Assembly (NCBI GenBank): GCA_025506515.1
Contig: CM046454.1
Coordinates: 33,480,022 to 33,544,021, forward strand
Source of the DNA: Flaveria trinervia
Taxonomy: Eukaryota; Streptophyta; Magnoliopsida; Asterales; Asteraceae
Direction: 5' to 3'
DNA: 64,000 nt
Position numbers and translations under genes: made by a program. Numbering within the stretch: the first letter of the stretch is position 1; the number at the start of each line of letters is the position of its first letter. Positions 44,584-54,989 of this stretch are shown in pieces. The notes under the pieces were generated by a model. It searched no databases, had not been told where the DNA came from, and saw nothing but the letters and a program-made list of their open reading frames with translations.

Positions 44584-44845
44584 TGACATGTACATTACCC
44601 CGAACATTGTGCACGAAGCGGGTAACTGGGCCTGAGGTCTTTCATAGACCTCGAACATTGGGCACGGAACTGACTCTAGTACCTAGGGTAAGTACATTCA
44701 CCACTTATCTTTTCTCTTTCATTCCGGATCAATGCCGTATGCTATACCCCGAACATTATGCACGACGCTGGTAACTGGGCCTGAGGTCTTTCATACACCT
44801 CGAACATTATGCACGAAGCTGACTCCAGCACCTAGGGCAAGTGGC
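44584..44845. repeat. Tandem duplication with GAGGTC...GACCTC hairpin
   Basis: Two units of about 145 bp share TACCCCGAACATT-TGCACGA, GGTAACTGGGCCTGAGGTC, TTTCATA-ACCTCGAACATT and GACTC-AG-ACCTAGGG. In the first unit GAGGTC TTTCATA GACCTC can form a 6-bp stem; in the second GACCTC has become CACCTC. Confidence 0.88.
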
Positions 44846-45449
44846 AAGGATCCCATACATATGGTTTTGGTCAACCAGCTGTAGAAGCTTTTACTCGAGG
44901 GGGTGCTCCTGGGCCAGTGAATATCGCCTTCAATCACAAAGATTGGACCCCCGTGTGTATCCTTCTGGGGTAGCTAACCCGCACACCGTTGAGCTAACAC
45001 CGTTCATTGGGTGTGCACCTCCATGCATTTGCTTGCAAGCCTTTCTTACATTCGTTCATTCATTAATGCATGCATTCATTCATCATATTCCTCTTTTTAT
45101 TATCTTCAACTTTACGTTACGTACTACTTTTATTTCATTCATTAACATTACACGTAAAGCCAAGGGAAAATAATCATACATAGTAATAAGGAACATCAAC
45201 ATACAACAGTCATCATCATCATACAGGGCATCATCATACATACAAAACATAAATCATGCATAATCATACAACATAATACATCATCTACAACATCGACATC
45301 ATGCCCAAAATAACCTCTAAGGCCTTAAAAAGTCATCTTACATGAACTTACGGGAACCTTCCATGTCAAAACTTACATCTGCACTTTCCCCCGAAAGTCA
45401 GTAATTAAACTACGTTTTCCTCGGGTACACCAGCCCTACTTGGGCGTAT

Positions 45450-45770
45450 GGGCACCCTTCAATCGCATGACCTCTCATGCGACTGAACACCATGCAAATG
45501 GGTCCTATACGAATGGACCCAATACAGATGAACACAATGCGGATGAGTCCCATGCGAATGGAACTAATGCGGATGAACATAATGCGGATGAGTCCTATGC
45601 GAATAGAACTAATGCGGATGGAACTAGGCGTATGGGCCTCAGTCGCATGACTCCCCATGCGAATGACCCTCAATCGCACGACTAGTATGCGTATGGGCTC
45701 CATTCGCATGACTCACATGCGAATGAGCCTCAATCGCATGACTGACATGTCATTCGGTCGCATAGCCCTA
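45450..45770. repeat. CGCATGACTG / ATGCGGATG word cluster
   Basis: TCAATCGCATGACC, CAGTCGCATGACTCC, CAATCGCACGACTAG and, in the middle, repeated AATGCGGATGA. The first word family equals that of copia element S; the second equals the array at 7326-7690. Confidence 0.9.
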
Positions 45771-46029
45771 ACTGGTGCAGAATGCAGATTCATCCCGAAC
45801 CCAATCTGCCATTTTCGACCTCCGAGCTCTTCCAAACCTCTTCTAAGCCCAAATCAACCATCCTAAACCTTAGGAATGAATACCACAACACTATTCAAGC
45901 ACACACAAGCCCGAAATCATACATCACTCCATCACACATAAAAACATACACACGGGTCAAACACACAGATTTCAAAAATTGTATTGACACAAGACTTACA
46001 TATTAAAAAGGTTTTCAAAAAAGATTAAA

Positions 46030-47850
46030 TTAATCAATGTTTATCATCCCAATAGCTGTTATGAGATACTTAAATCTTTGTACATCAAAAGCTTTGGTGA
46101 ACAGATCAGCATATTGTTCATTTGAATCAACTTTGATTAACTTAATTAGATTTTTCTCATGAATATCTCTAATGAAATGATACCTGATGTCAATATGCTT
46201 TGTCTTGGAGTACTTCACCAGATTTTCAGTAATTGAGATAACACTATTGTTGTCAATATGGATAGGAGTACTCATAAAGTTAAATCCATAGTCTAACATC
46301 TAATTTTGAATCCATAGCAGTTGAGCACAGCAGCTAGCAGTAGCAATATATTCAGCTTCAGCAGTTGATGTAGAGACATGGGATTGTTTCTTGCATTGCC
46401 ATGAGATGATCCTTCCACCAAGAAATTGACATCCTCCTGATGTTGATTTCTTGTCAACATTGCAGCCTCCATAGTCACTGTCAGAGTATCCATAGAGATT
46501 GAAATCCTTGTTTCTGGGATACCAGAGAAATAGTTTAGGTGCTCCTTTGAGGTATCTGAGAATTCTCTTAACAGCAGCTAGGTGAGACACCTTTGGAGCA
46601 GCTTGATATCTTGCACAAATGCAAGTAGCAAACATGATATCAGGTCTACTAGCTGTGAAATACATCAGAGAACCAATAATTGCCCTATACTGATGTTGAT
46701 CAGTATCCTTCCCCTCAAGATCAGGACAAAGAATATGGTTTCTCGGTATGGGTGTCTTGGCAGGCTTGCAATCTTTCATTTCAAAGCTTTCTAAGATGTC
46801 AGAGACATACTTAGATTGATTAATGAAAAACCCTTTCTTCATTTGATTTAATTGAATTCCAAGGAAAAAATACATTTTTCCCATGGAACTCATCTCAAAC
46901 TTATTCTTCATAATGCTCTCAAAGTCCTTGCACATTTGGTCATTTGAGGAACCAAATATGATGTCATCAACATAGACTTGAACGAGCAAGATGTCCTTTC
47001 CAGACTTTCTGATGAAAAGAGTCTTATCAATGGTACCTCTAGTGTAGCCATTCTTCAGAAGAAACTGAGTCAAAGTCTCATACCACAGCCTAGGTGCTTG
47101 GTGCAGCCGATACAGAGCTTTATCCAACTTGCACACATAGTTGGGGTGCTATGGGTCTTCAAATCCTGGAGGTTGGCATACATAGACTTCCCTATCAATA
47201 TCCCCATATAGAAATGCACACTTGACATCAAGTTAATAGACAGTGAAGTCCTTGGATGCAGCATAAGCAAGGAAGATCCTAACTGCCTCAAGTCTTGCAA
47301 CTGGTGCAAAGACATCAGTATAATCGATTCCTTCCTCTTGTCCTTGAACTACAAGTCTTGCTATTCTTGATAATCAAGCCTCTATCATCTCTCTTGTTTT
47401 TGAAAACCATTTGGTGCCTATAGGTACTTGACCAGATGGTAGCGGACATAGGTTCCATACCTTCTTTCTCTTGAATTGAAGTAGCTCCTCTTGCATTGAT
47501 TCAAGCCAGCTACTATCTTTCAAGGCATCTTCTACCTTCTTGGGTTCCATCTGAGATAGAAAGCATGAGTACAAGCAGACATTCCCTTGATGAGTCTGTC
47601 CTCTTGTTCTCACACCCTCAGTGACATTCCCTATGATGTTCTCAGTTGGATGAGTGTTGTGAATCCTAAGACGAGGAATCAATTCCGGTTGCAGAGATAA
47701 ATCTAGGTTGGATATATTCTGCTCAAGAATTGAAACACCCTGTCTAGCTGTTGTTTCAAAGTCATTCAATGAGGACTGATTGAATGAATGAGAAACATCA
47801 TCAATAGTTGGTTGTGAAGTAGTATTAACAGTTGCATGTTTCTTCAAAAT
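46030..47850 (-). pseudogene. pol: Copia RT and RNase H, element 3
   Basis: 47847-47374 holds the integrase tail and RT start (SWLESMQEELLQFKRKKVW, VPIGTKWFSKT). 47136-46300 is open for 278 codons: LDKALYRLHQAPRLWYETL, catalytic VQVYVDDIIFGSSNDQM, FFLGIQLNQMKKGFF, SLMYFTASRPDIMFATC, and RNase H with YGYSDSDYGGCNVDKKSTSG and STAEAEYIATASCCAQ. One stop (TAG at 46302) separates it from the C-terminal RNase H (46299-46030: IHIDNNSVISITENLVKYSK, TKHIDIRYHFIRD). This is the best-preserved copia RT/RNase H in the window. Confidence 0.93.
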
Positions 47851-48199
47851 ACTACTTCCTTCTGCCTGGTGTTGTGGTGGATCACCTAATGAGCTTTGAG
47901 GCTCAGTAAGTGATTCACTTGTTGAAGCTTCACTGTTCCTGATATGGTTAAACTATCAGATCTGTGAATAGTGGAAGCTTGATGTATTACAGCACTTGGA
48001 GAACTTGGATTAGGTCTGGGAAGCTCAAACAGTTAATCATTAGCAGTAGCATCAGCATCATTTTGAGCACCTGTTCCAACTGAAACATTCTCACAAGATG
48101 GTTAAGAATAGTTTGGAAACAATTCTAAATCAAAAATATGATCAGGGCCATTCCCCCTAACATAAGGAGTGTGCTCATTAACAACTATGTTGGATGATT

Positions 48200-49380
48200 C
48201 CTCAAATTGTTGATTCTTAATTTTGTATACTCTGTAAGCTTTGGAGCTAGAAGAGTATCCAACAAAGATAGCATCATCCGACTTTTCAGCAAATTTTGCT
48301 AAATTGTCCTTTGTGCTAAGTATGGTACACCTGCAGCCAAAGGACCTTAGAAAGCCAATGAACGGTGGCCTTTTGTTTCATAGCTCATAAGGGGTCTTTC
48401 CATGTGGCTTAACTACAAGAACTCTGTTCTGCACATATCATGTAGTGCTGACCGCCTCTACCCAGAATGTTAGAGGTAGCTTTGAATCAGCTAACATAGT
48501 TCGAGCAGCCTCAATAAGTGTCCTATTCCTCCTCTTAGCAACACTGTTTTGTTGAGGAGTTCGGGGAGCACTGTATTGTCTGGCAATCCCTTTTGAGTTA
48601 CAGAATGAGTCAAGAATGAAGTTCTTAAACTCAGTCCCTTGATCACTTCTAATGATTTTAACCTTGTGATCAATTGATTTTCTATTTTAAGAATAAAAGA
48701 TTTTAATGTTTCAGCAGTTTCATCTTTGGTTCTTAAAAAGAATACCCATGTGAATCTTGTAAAATCATCAACTATCATAAGGCAGTATGATTTCCTTCCA
48801 ATGCTCATTATACTTGTGAGACCAAATAGATCCATGTGCAATAAGTGTAATGGAGTAGTGATAGAGTTAACACATTTTGATTTATGAGATGTCCTGTGTT
48901 GTTTCCCTTTCAGGCATGCAACACAGTTATCTTTGCAGAAAAACTTCTTTTTAGGCAAACCATGTACCAAGTTATTTTTAGTCAATTTGTTCATTGTCTT
49001 AAAATTTACATGACACATACGTTTATGCCACAGTGTTGACTAATCACTATCAGCTTTGGAAAGAAAGCATGATACTTCACCCATTGGGGAAGCATTGTTC
49101 ATATCAAGCTTGTACATATCCCCTTTCCTGGGAGATCTAAGAAGCACCAATTCCAGAGGAATTGTAATCCTGGTTTGATGATAATGCACTCATGTTCTGT
49201 GAATAGCATTTGGTGCTTTTGATCACAGAATTAAGAAACACTTAACAGATTGTGTTCAAGCTGATTGACAAAGTGGACTTTGTCAACTTTTAATTTACCG
49301 TTGGATATACTCCCTCTGCCAGAAATATATCCCTCCGGCCTCACCTCCAAATTGGACAGGACCTCCATCATAGTTCTGAA
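48200..49380 (-). pseudogene. pol: Copia pre-integrase and integrase, element 3
   Basis: From the minus strand: pre-integrase region (49380-49020), then 49018-48491: zinc part CVACLKGKQHRTSHK, core HMDLFGLTSIMSIG and VDDFTRFTWVFFLRTKDETA, after which a frameshift garbles the second catalytic region. The end (about 48400-48200) reads on in other frames with the usual F-x-G-C and Y-VGYSSSSKAYRVYK-like residues. Confidence 0.82.
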
Positions 49381-49381
49381 A

Positions 49382-49573
49382 TTATTGAAGTAGAGATTTG
49401 TTCCTTGTCATGTGCCTGGAGCATCCACTATCTACAATCCAGACATTGTTGTTCTTGTCAAATAGATGTCCCTGCATATAAGATGAGATTGTTAGTTTTG
49501 TTTGGACGCCCAAGCCTTGCTGGTCTTGGGTTCTTCGAAAGGTAATGACATGATTAAACCAAATGTTATGCAT
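49382..49573 (-). pseudogene. pro: Copia protease start, element 3
   Basis: HLFDKNNNVWIVDSGCSRHM carries the catalytic Asp-Ser-Gly; open for 63 codons and stops after the catalytic turn. Confidence 0.83.
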
Positions 49574-50939
49574 GGGGGTTCAATAGAGGTCTTTGAAGAA
49601 GAGGTTTGGGCTGCAACTCTCCCTTCATCTTCCAGTCCACCCTTTGGCTGACCTTGGAGGATGAGCTTGTTGAAGCTTTTGCAGCATTTCCTTCTTCCGA
49701 AGCTTCTTTCTTTTCGGAAGAAGCCTTCACCACCTTTTCTTCCGAAGTAGTCTTCTCCTTGGATGCTTTCAAGGGAGCTTTCTTGTTCTTCCGAACCTTA
49801 GTAGCTTTTGCTTCCGAAGCCATTTTCCCTTCGGAAGAAGGAGTTTCTTCCGAAAGCAACCTGGCTTCCGAGACTATCCTTCCCTTTTTCGTCACTTGAA
49901 CCGTTTGAAAAGGTCCAAATGTGAAACCTTCCTTGACTCCTTCTTTCCTAACATTATTTGCATAATGTGTGCTTGCAAGATTGCAGTAACAATCTTTTGC
50001 CATGTGATTTTGCAGGCCACACATGATGCATGCACTATTAGTCTTTTGGGAAAGTGAGGGTTGCTATTTCTTGGGCTTTTTTTCTTCATCAGCAACTTTT
50101 CCCTTCAACTTCTGATCCTTATCCTTTGGGAGGATAGGAATGCTGGTATTACATTCCTTTTCTGAATCAGAAGTACCTAACACTTAGAATCCAGCTAAGA
50201 TAAAGACACCCTTCTGCTTGGGGTCAATTTTCAGTTTGGACTCAGCCACCTTCTTAGCAGTTCTTCTAGCAGCTTTAGCTCTGCTTCTTCTAGATTTAGT
50301 GGTTAGGATTTGATCTTCACAGGAGGAGATAGGTACATCTACATGTTCCTTCCCTGTGGTGGCCTCTATTGATGCCTCATCCTTCAACTCTAGAAAGGAA
50401 GGGTCAGCAGTTGGAACCTCTTGCTCGTCAATACCACATCTCGACAGTCTAATAAACTCATAGGAGTATAATGGAGCAATTTCATTGGTTCCAACCCTCC
50501 TTTGTTCTGATAACAAAGTTTCGAATGGGAGGATGATGCAAGAATAGCTTGGAAGTTCTGCTTACAAATAGCATGCTTCCTGGCCTGAGCCTCACCAGTG
50601 ATAAGCTGGGCTTGAGCCTCAGACAATTTGGATATCAGATCCTTGATTTGAGTCTTGTAGTTGGTGTGTTCATGTTTTAAAAGAGATATAGTTTTCTCTA
50701 ACTCATCAAGTTTCTTTTGATAGTCAGATTCAGCTTTTTTTAAATCAGATTTTAGAATATTTAAAGACTCAATATCAGATCTGATTTCCATATTATAATC
50801 CTGATCAAGTTTAACTTTAGCTATACAGGCTGGAGTGCAGAGATGTTCATATACCTGGGCATCATCTGTTTCGGCCATGAGAGCTTGAGCAGGAGTCACA
50901 TCCTGTACCATGAAGCTTTAGTCAACTTCTTGAGCCATT
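49566..50939 (-). pseudogene. gag: Copia gag C-terminal half, element 3
   Basis: 50911-50390 encodes a long coiled coil (ESLNILKSDLKKAESDYQKK, LEKTISLLKHEHTNYKTQIK). 50516-50184 is a basic stretch (TKSRRSRAKAARRTAKKVAE). 50050-49566 has the second zinc knuckle CIMCGLQNHMAKDC, then a Ser/Glu/Lys-rich tail (about 49880-49690) whose DNA is a series of TTCCGAAG/TTCGGAAG words. The same word clusters in the LTR of this element. The upstream half of gag is at 60497-61683, separated by element 2. Confidence 0.85.
49690..49880. repeat. CTTCCGAAG word cluster inside gag, element 3
   Basis: About eight words (CTTCCGAAG, CTTCGGAAG) spaced irregularly in a coding stretch, giving Ser-Glu-rich peptides such as ASSEKKEASEE. 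Confidence 0.9.
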
Positions 50940-50944
50940 GTAGC

Positions 50945-51464
50945 TGTTGGTCCATGTGATCGATGAACAGTACATTGATAGGATAATTTGATCAATATCA
51001 AACACACAATCCAAATAACAACAATTGAGAAGTGAATATGATGAATCAAGACATAATTGGTACTCAAATGAACAAACTCACTCAATAACAACAAGCACAA
51101 TTGTATTTCAATGAAGTAACTGCTTAGAAATGGTAGCTTGCAACAGAATTCCACGATTAGGGTTTTGCAAGCTCGCCGTACAAAGTGAAATGACAATAGT
51201 ATATATAGCAGTCATGGATTCGCTGACAGTTTCGCTACCAGCGAAACTGTCATGCCGAAACTATAGTTTCGCCCGGCAGAACACAAGTTCGCCGGGTAAA
51301 CCAAAACAACAAACTGTGAGCGAATGTATAGATTTGCTCACAGTTTCGCTAGACTGCCAAAACTGCTAATTACAAACAAAATACAAAATGAAACTAACAA
51401 AAGTCCTATTACAATGTAAAGTAAACATCTATACTAAAGTGAGTCCAACCTAACATGATCTTCA
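50945..51464 (-). repeat. 3' LTR of element 2
   Basis: Minus strand TGAAGATCATGTTAGG...GGACCAACA. TATATATA at 51200-51207; GTTTCGC words at 51220-51360 (upstream of TATA on the minus strand). Confidence 0.97.
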
Positions 51465-51482
51465 ATACTCCCCCTAGGTTGG
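51465..51482 (-). other. 3' polypurine tract of element 2
   Basis: Minus strand CCAACCTAGGGGGAGTAT, adjacent to the LTR start. Confidence 0.9.
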
Positions 51483-51494
51483 ACCTCACTATCT

Positions 51495-54069
51495 TCACTT
51501 CTCTTGATTTGACTCGTCGGCTCCGGTTTCCTCTGCTGCTATTGGTCTATCTTCATCACCTCCCGCAGCAACATCTTTAGAAGCTTCAGCCACTGATCCT
51601 CCAAGGTTAGTTCCTGCATCACCAGCTTCCTCAGAATGACCACTAGCTCTAGCAAACTGCCTGGTCATGTCTTGAAAATCCATGGCAAAGTCATCTTGTG
51701 CTCTCACCTTTTCAGCCAAACTCTTTACCTCCGCCCGTACTCCTCTTATTTTGTTTGCCACATCATAACAAAACAAGCTGCCTCTTTTCGTGTTTCCTCT
51801 CCTGCCCCAGCCTTAATATGATTTTCACAAAGAGTCAAGAGATCTTCATCACGGAAGCTGAATAATTCCATCGGGTCAAACACCCTAAACTATTTTCCGT
51901 GTTTGGCTCTAATCACCGCCTCGCCAGTGTTATTATCATAAAACCACTTTTCAAAGTCCTGTAAACGTTGGGGAAGAGGATCAGCCAATCTTACCTGTTT
52001 ATAGTCTTTGGTGGTTTGACTCTCAAAACAATCCTCCCTTTGCCAGTCTCCCAGTCTTATCTTTCTTTGATCTTTTTCGTTCAGCCTTCATGTATCCAAA
52101 TGACTCGAAATTATCATTAAGTCAATTTTTAATTTCGTTCTCAAGAAATACTGCCTTTTCACTTAAATGAGCATTAATCAAAGGCAAAGTGGCCAACCGT
52201 CTCAGATCCCATTTGGGCAAGGTCTTAAAAGCCTTCCTCTTGAGCATGTAGCTGATATTACCTCCTCTTCTTTTAATCATAAACATCTTTAAACTAGGAT
52301 TATAACACCAACTTATTATCTTCTTGTCTGCCTCTTTCCTGCTTAAACCTTCCATATTTTGAAACAAAGGAGTAAGTTCTTCAGCCTCCTTCTCCTTCAC
52401 CAACCAGTCACTCTTATCCATCTCAAACACATCAGCTTCATCATCTCCCTTCTTAGCAACATACACCAGTGGTCTCTCATCTACTTCATAAAACTCTGGT
52501 TCAGAATCATAATCAACCAATTGCTCATCCTCCTCTTCTTCATCAATCAAACCTTTTCCTTTATCAGACATTCCCCCAGTGGTAGCAGTAACAACCACTT
52601 CTTCACCCACACTATCCTTATCAAAATCAAACTGTAGGTTAACAAACCCTGCTTCAATAATATCATCATCCTCATTTCTTCCAGCATCTTCTCTTGGGAT
52701 CTCTTGTTCCCCTGCTTCAGTATTAGCTGCTCTAGAAGTGCCCTCTCCTACCTTGGATGAAGCACCCACATTCAATGAGTACTTAGATATATCAGTCATA
52801 TCATCTAACTCAGATTGAGTTAGTTGACTAGGTAGGCCAGCAGCAGCTTTCATCTGAGAATTTCTTCAAACAATCTCTTAATCAAATTATTCTGGTCAAC
52901 CAACATCTTTTTCATTCCTTCAATTACCTCATCCTTCTGTTTTTCCCTAATCTCCTGATTCGTCAGTTTAGTCTTTATCATACTCAACTCATTGGCCAAT
53001 GAAGTATTTAGACTACGAATAACATCCTCATCAAGACCAGCACTAGCCTCTTTCCCTGTTGTGAAACCCTCATGTCGATGTTTCGATCTCCGTTCAGGCT
53101 CAACAAAGTCAGTTTTCTTTTTAGATCTCCGTTCTTTCTCCACCCTTATCTCCTCTGCTTGTGCATCTATATCTTCTTCAAAATCATAATCTTTCTCTTT
53201 GCATATCTCTTCTCTTCTAGCTGCATCAACTTGTTGCACCCTTGTTTCCTCAGTCTTTTGTTTTCAGACTCATCGACCCGTCTGATATAATTCCAGCGTT
53301 CTGGAGGGTACATATTTTCCCAGAGATGGGTGATTTTACCACTGAAATCATTGCGGATAGCACAGCAATCAACAAATATCCGAGCGTTCATCTGCACTAA
53401 TCTCTTGACTTCACTATGTTTAGGAACATCAGGAATAAGATCATCAATAATCATCTGAATAAAGCGAGGATATAACAACCATTTATCCTTCTTCACAGCC
53501 ATCACATTCTCTGCCATACACGCAAAGATCAGTCTAGCAATGTTTGCTTTCTCCCCTTTACAACATATCACCATAGCTTTGGCCCAGTCAAGATTAAGTC
53601 CATCGGATCCACCCTTACGGTGATCTAAGCACATAATAAAAACATGAGCTATATATCTCCATTCCTTAGATAAAAAAGACTTTTTAATCTCCTTCCTCGA
53701 ACCAAAAGCTGGTCCCTCATACCCCATTTGTCTGAAAGCTTGGAATACTTCAGACTCCGTCATATCCACTTCATCACCAGTATCATCTTCTAGTCTAAGA
53801 ATCCTCAACACGCTCTCTGCAGTAATAGTTATATCATGATCAATCACTCTAGCTGTGATTCTTTGTACATCTCCTCCAGTGTTGTATTCTGTTGATCTCC
53901 AAAAATCTCTAATATTAAGATCATAGATAGTGGGTGAGTGAGAGATAGCATATGCAATGGGTGATCTCTGAAGCCATCTAATGCAGTCACGAAATCCGGT
54001 CGCCTTTGGAAGAGTATCGTCTAATATGGCAGTGATGTTATTCCTCTCATCAAACTTGAGATTCGCCAT
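51495..54069 (-). pseudogene. ORF3 of element 2 (extra SIRE-type ORF), nearly complete
   Basis: Best copy of the family; function unknown. ATG 54069 gives MANLKFDERNNITAILDDTL, then FRDCIRWLQRSPIAYAIS, YDLNIRDFWRS and AESVLRILRLEDDTGDEVDM. The core block follows: WRYIAHVFIMCLDHRKGG, WAKAMVICCKGEKANIARLI, FACMAENVMAVKKDKW, YPRFIQMIIDDLIP, ITHLWENMYPPERWNYIRRV. Open for about 270 codons to a frameshift near 53260. Then a Lys/Glu-rich stretch and coiled coil (53239-52850), LPSQLTQSELDDMTDISKYS, an acidic linker (EEEEDEQLVDYDSEPEFYEV), the C-terminal domain (IISWCYNPSLKMFMIKRRGG, FKTLPKWDLRRLATLPL; 52853-52122) and, after further shifts, KWFYDNNTGEAVI and VFDPMELFS. Ends ...ADESNQEK at 51495. About 850 codons; four breaks. 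Confidence 0.87.
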
Positions 54070-54074
54070 GATAA

Positions 54075-54980
54075 CCTGAGAAGAACAACAAATAAATTTG
54101 AATAAGAAATACTGAAAATAAGAAAATAAAACAAAAACAAAAGAAACAATCAATTTCGGCAAGCGAAACAATAGTTTCGCTCACTAAGACATGATAGTTT
54201 CGCTGAATCAAAGACAATTTCGACAAGGAAAACAAACAGTTTCGACAAGCGAAACTATAATTTCGCTCCTTGAAACTTGTTATTTTCGCAGAACAAAAAT
54301 TAGTTTCGACAAGATTAGAATGAATTAAAGTAGTTTCGCAATAGTTTCACCAAATATTAATTTAGTTTCGCTATAACAAATTAGTTTCGCTGACATAAGA
54401 AAATACAAGCGAAACTGTGTAAATTAAAGATCAGTCATTGCGAAATTAGAGAAGATATGGCGAAACTGTTAAGTTGCTCGGACAGCATAACTTTACAGTT
54501 TCGCAGAAAAGATGTGAACTTTCGTTCAATTTCGCAGAGAAATTACTAGTTTCGCTAATCGAACAGCTAAACCACCGAAGAGACACAATCTAGATAACTT
54601 AAGAATAGACTATTTAATCCAGATTAGAAAGTGAATCAGTGTTCGAAACTCACATACGAAGTGAATCTCACGAAAAATCAGTCCAAATCACAAACACAAG
54701 TCAAAATCGCCTTAAAAGTTACGGATAAACCCTAAAAGTGAAACTGAGCGATTGTGCGAAATTATGAGAGAAAATTCGCAAACATGACTTATATAGCAAA
54801 TAGTTTCGCAGACAGCAAAACTATAAATTCGTCTGGAGAATTTACAGTTTCGCCCAGTGAAACTGTAATTTCGCTATGATGTAACTGATAACAACTTATT
54901 AGCCAACCTAGCGAAATTGCAGTTTCGCTTTGCGAAATTATTAGCGAAAGAATACTTTCGCACCTTTTATTTTATTATTT
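54075..54980 (-). promoter_or_regulatory. LTR-like word clusters and TATA box before ORF3, element 2
   Basis: On the minus strand: GTTTCGC/GCGAAAT words (54960-54800), CTATATAAG (TATA at 54788-54795), a C/T-rich stretch, then a second, longer GTTTCGC cluster (54600-54150), a pyrimidine tract with TTCTTCTCAG/GTT, and ATG 54069. The TATA context GCTATATAAGTCAT resembles GCTATATATACTAT of this element's LTR. Confidence 0.65.
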
Positions 54981-54989
54981 ATTATTATT

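Larger units (their letters stand above)
44129..45984 (-). mobile_element. Gypsy LTR (minus), related to the solo LTR at 9833
   Basis: The left end TGTAAGGCACCGTTCCCGAG parallels TGCAAGGCCCCGTTCTCGGG at 9833; both continue with GCAGCGAAA/ACAGCGGAAA and ATAAAAGTCAG-GTTGCTGA-TGAGTTCTAGTTTTA. TGACA occurs on both sides (44124-44128, 45985-45989) as a possible TSD, but the right terminus lacks the expected CA, so the right border is uncertain. Contains a duplicated hairpin segment and a CGCATGACTG cluster instead of the GTTTCGC array of its relative. Confidence 0.65.

Noticed and set aside
45410..45709. Short ORFs of I-R-I-x-x or A-D-E-x repeats on either strand
   Set aside because: Translation of the CGCATGACTG/ATGCGGATG word cluster.
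51495..54069. Envelope gene
   Set aside because: ORF3 sits in the env-like slot, but no signal peptide, furin-like site or membrane anchor is visible, so the name is not supported.
54070..54171. Hydrophobic N-terminus (MFRLPKLIVSFVFVLF...) as signal peptide of ORF3
   Set aside because: It is the translation of the pyrimidine-rich tract upstream of the conserved MANLKF start; not conserved in element S, which starts MADRW.
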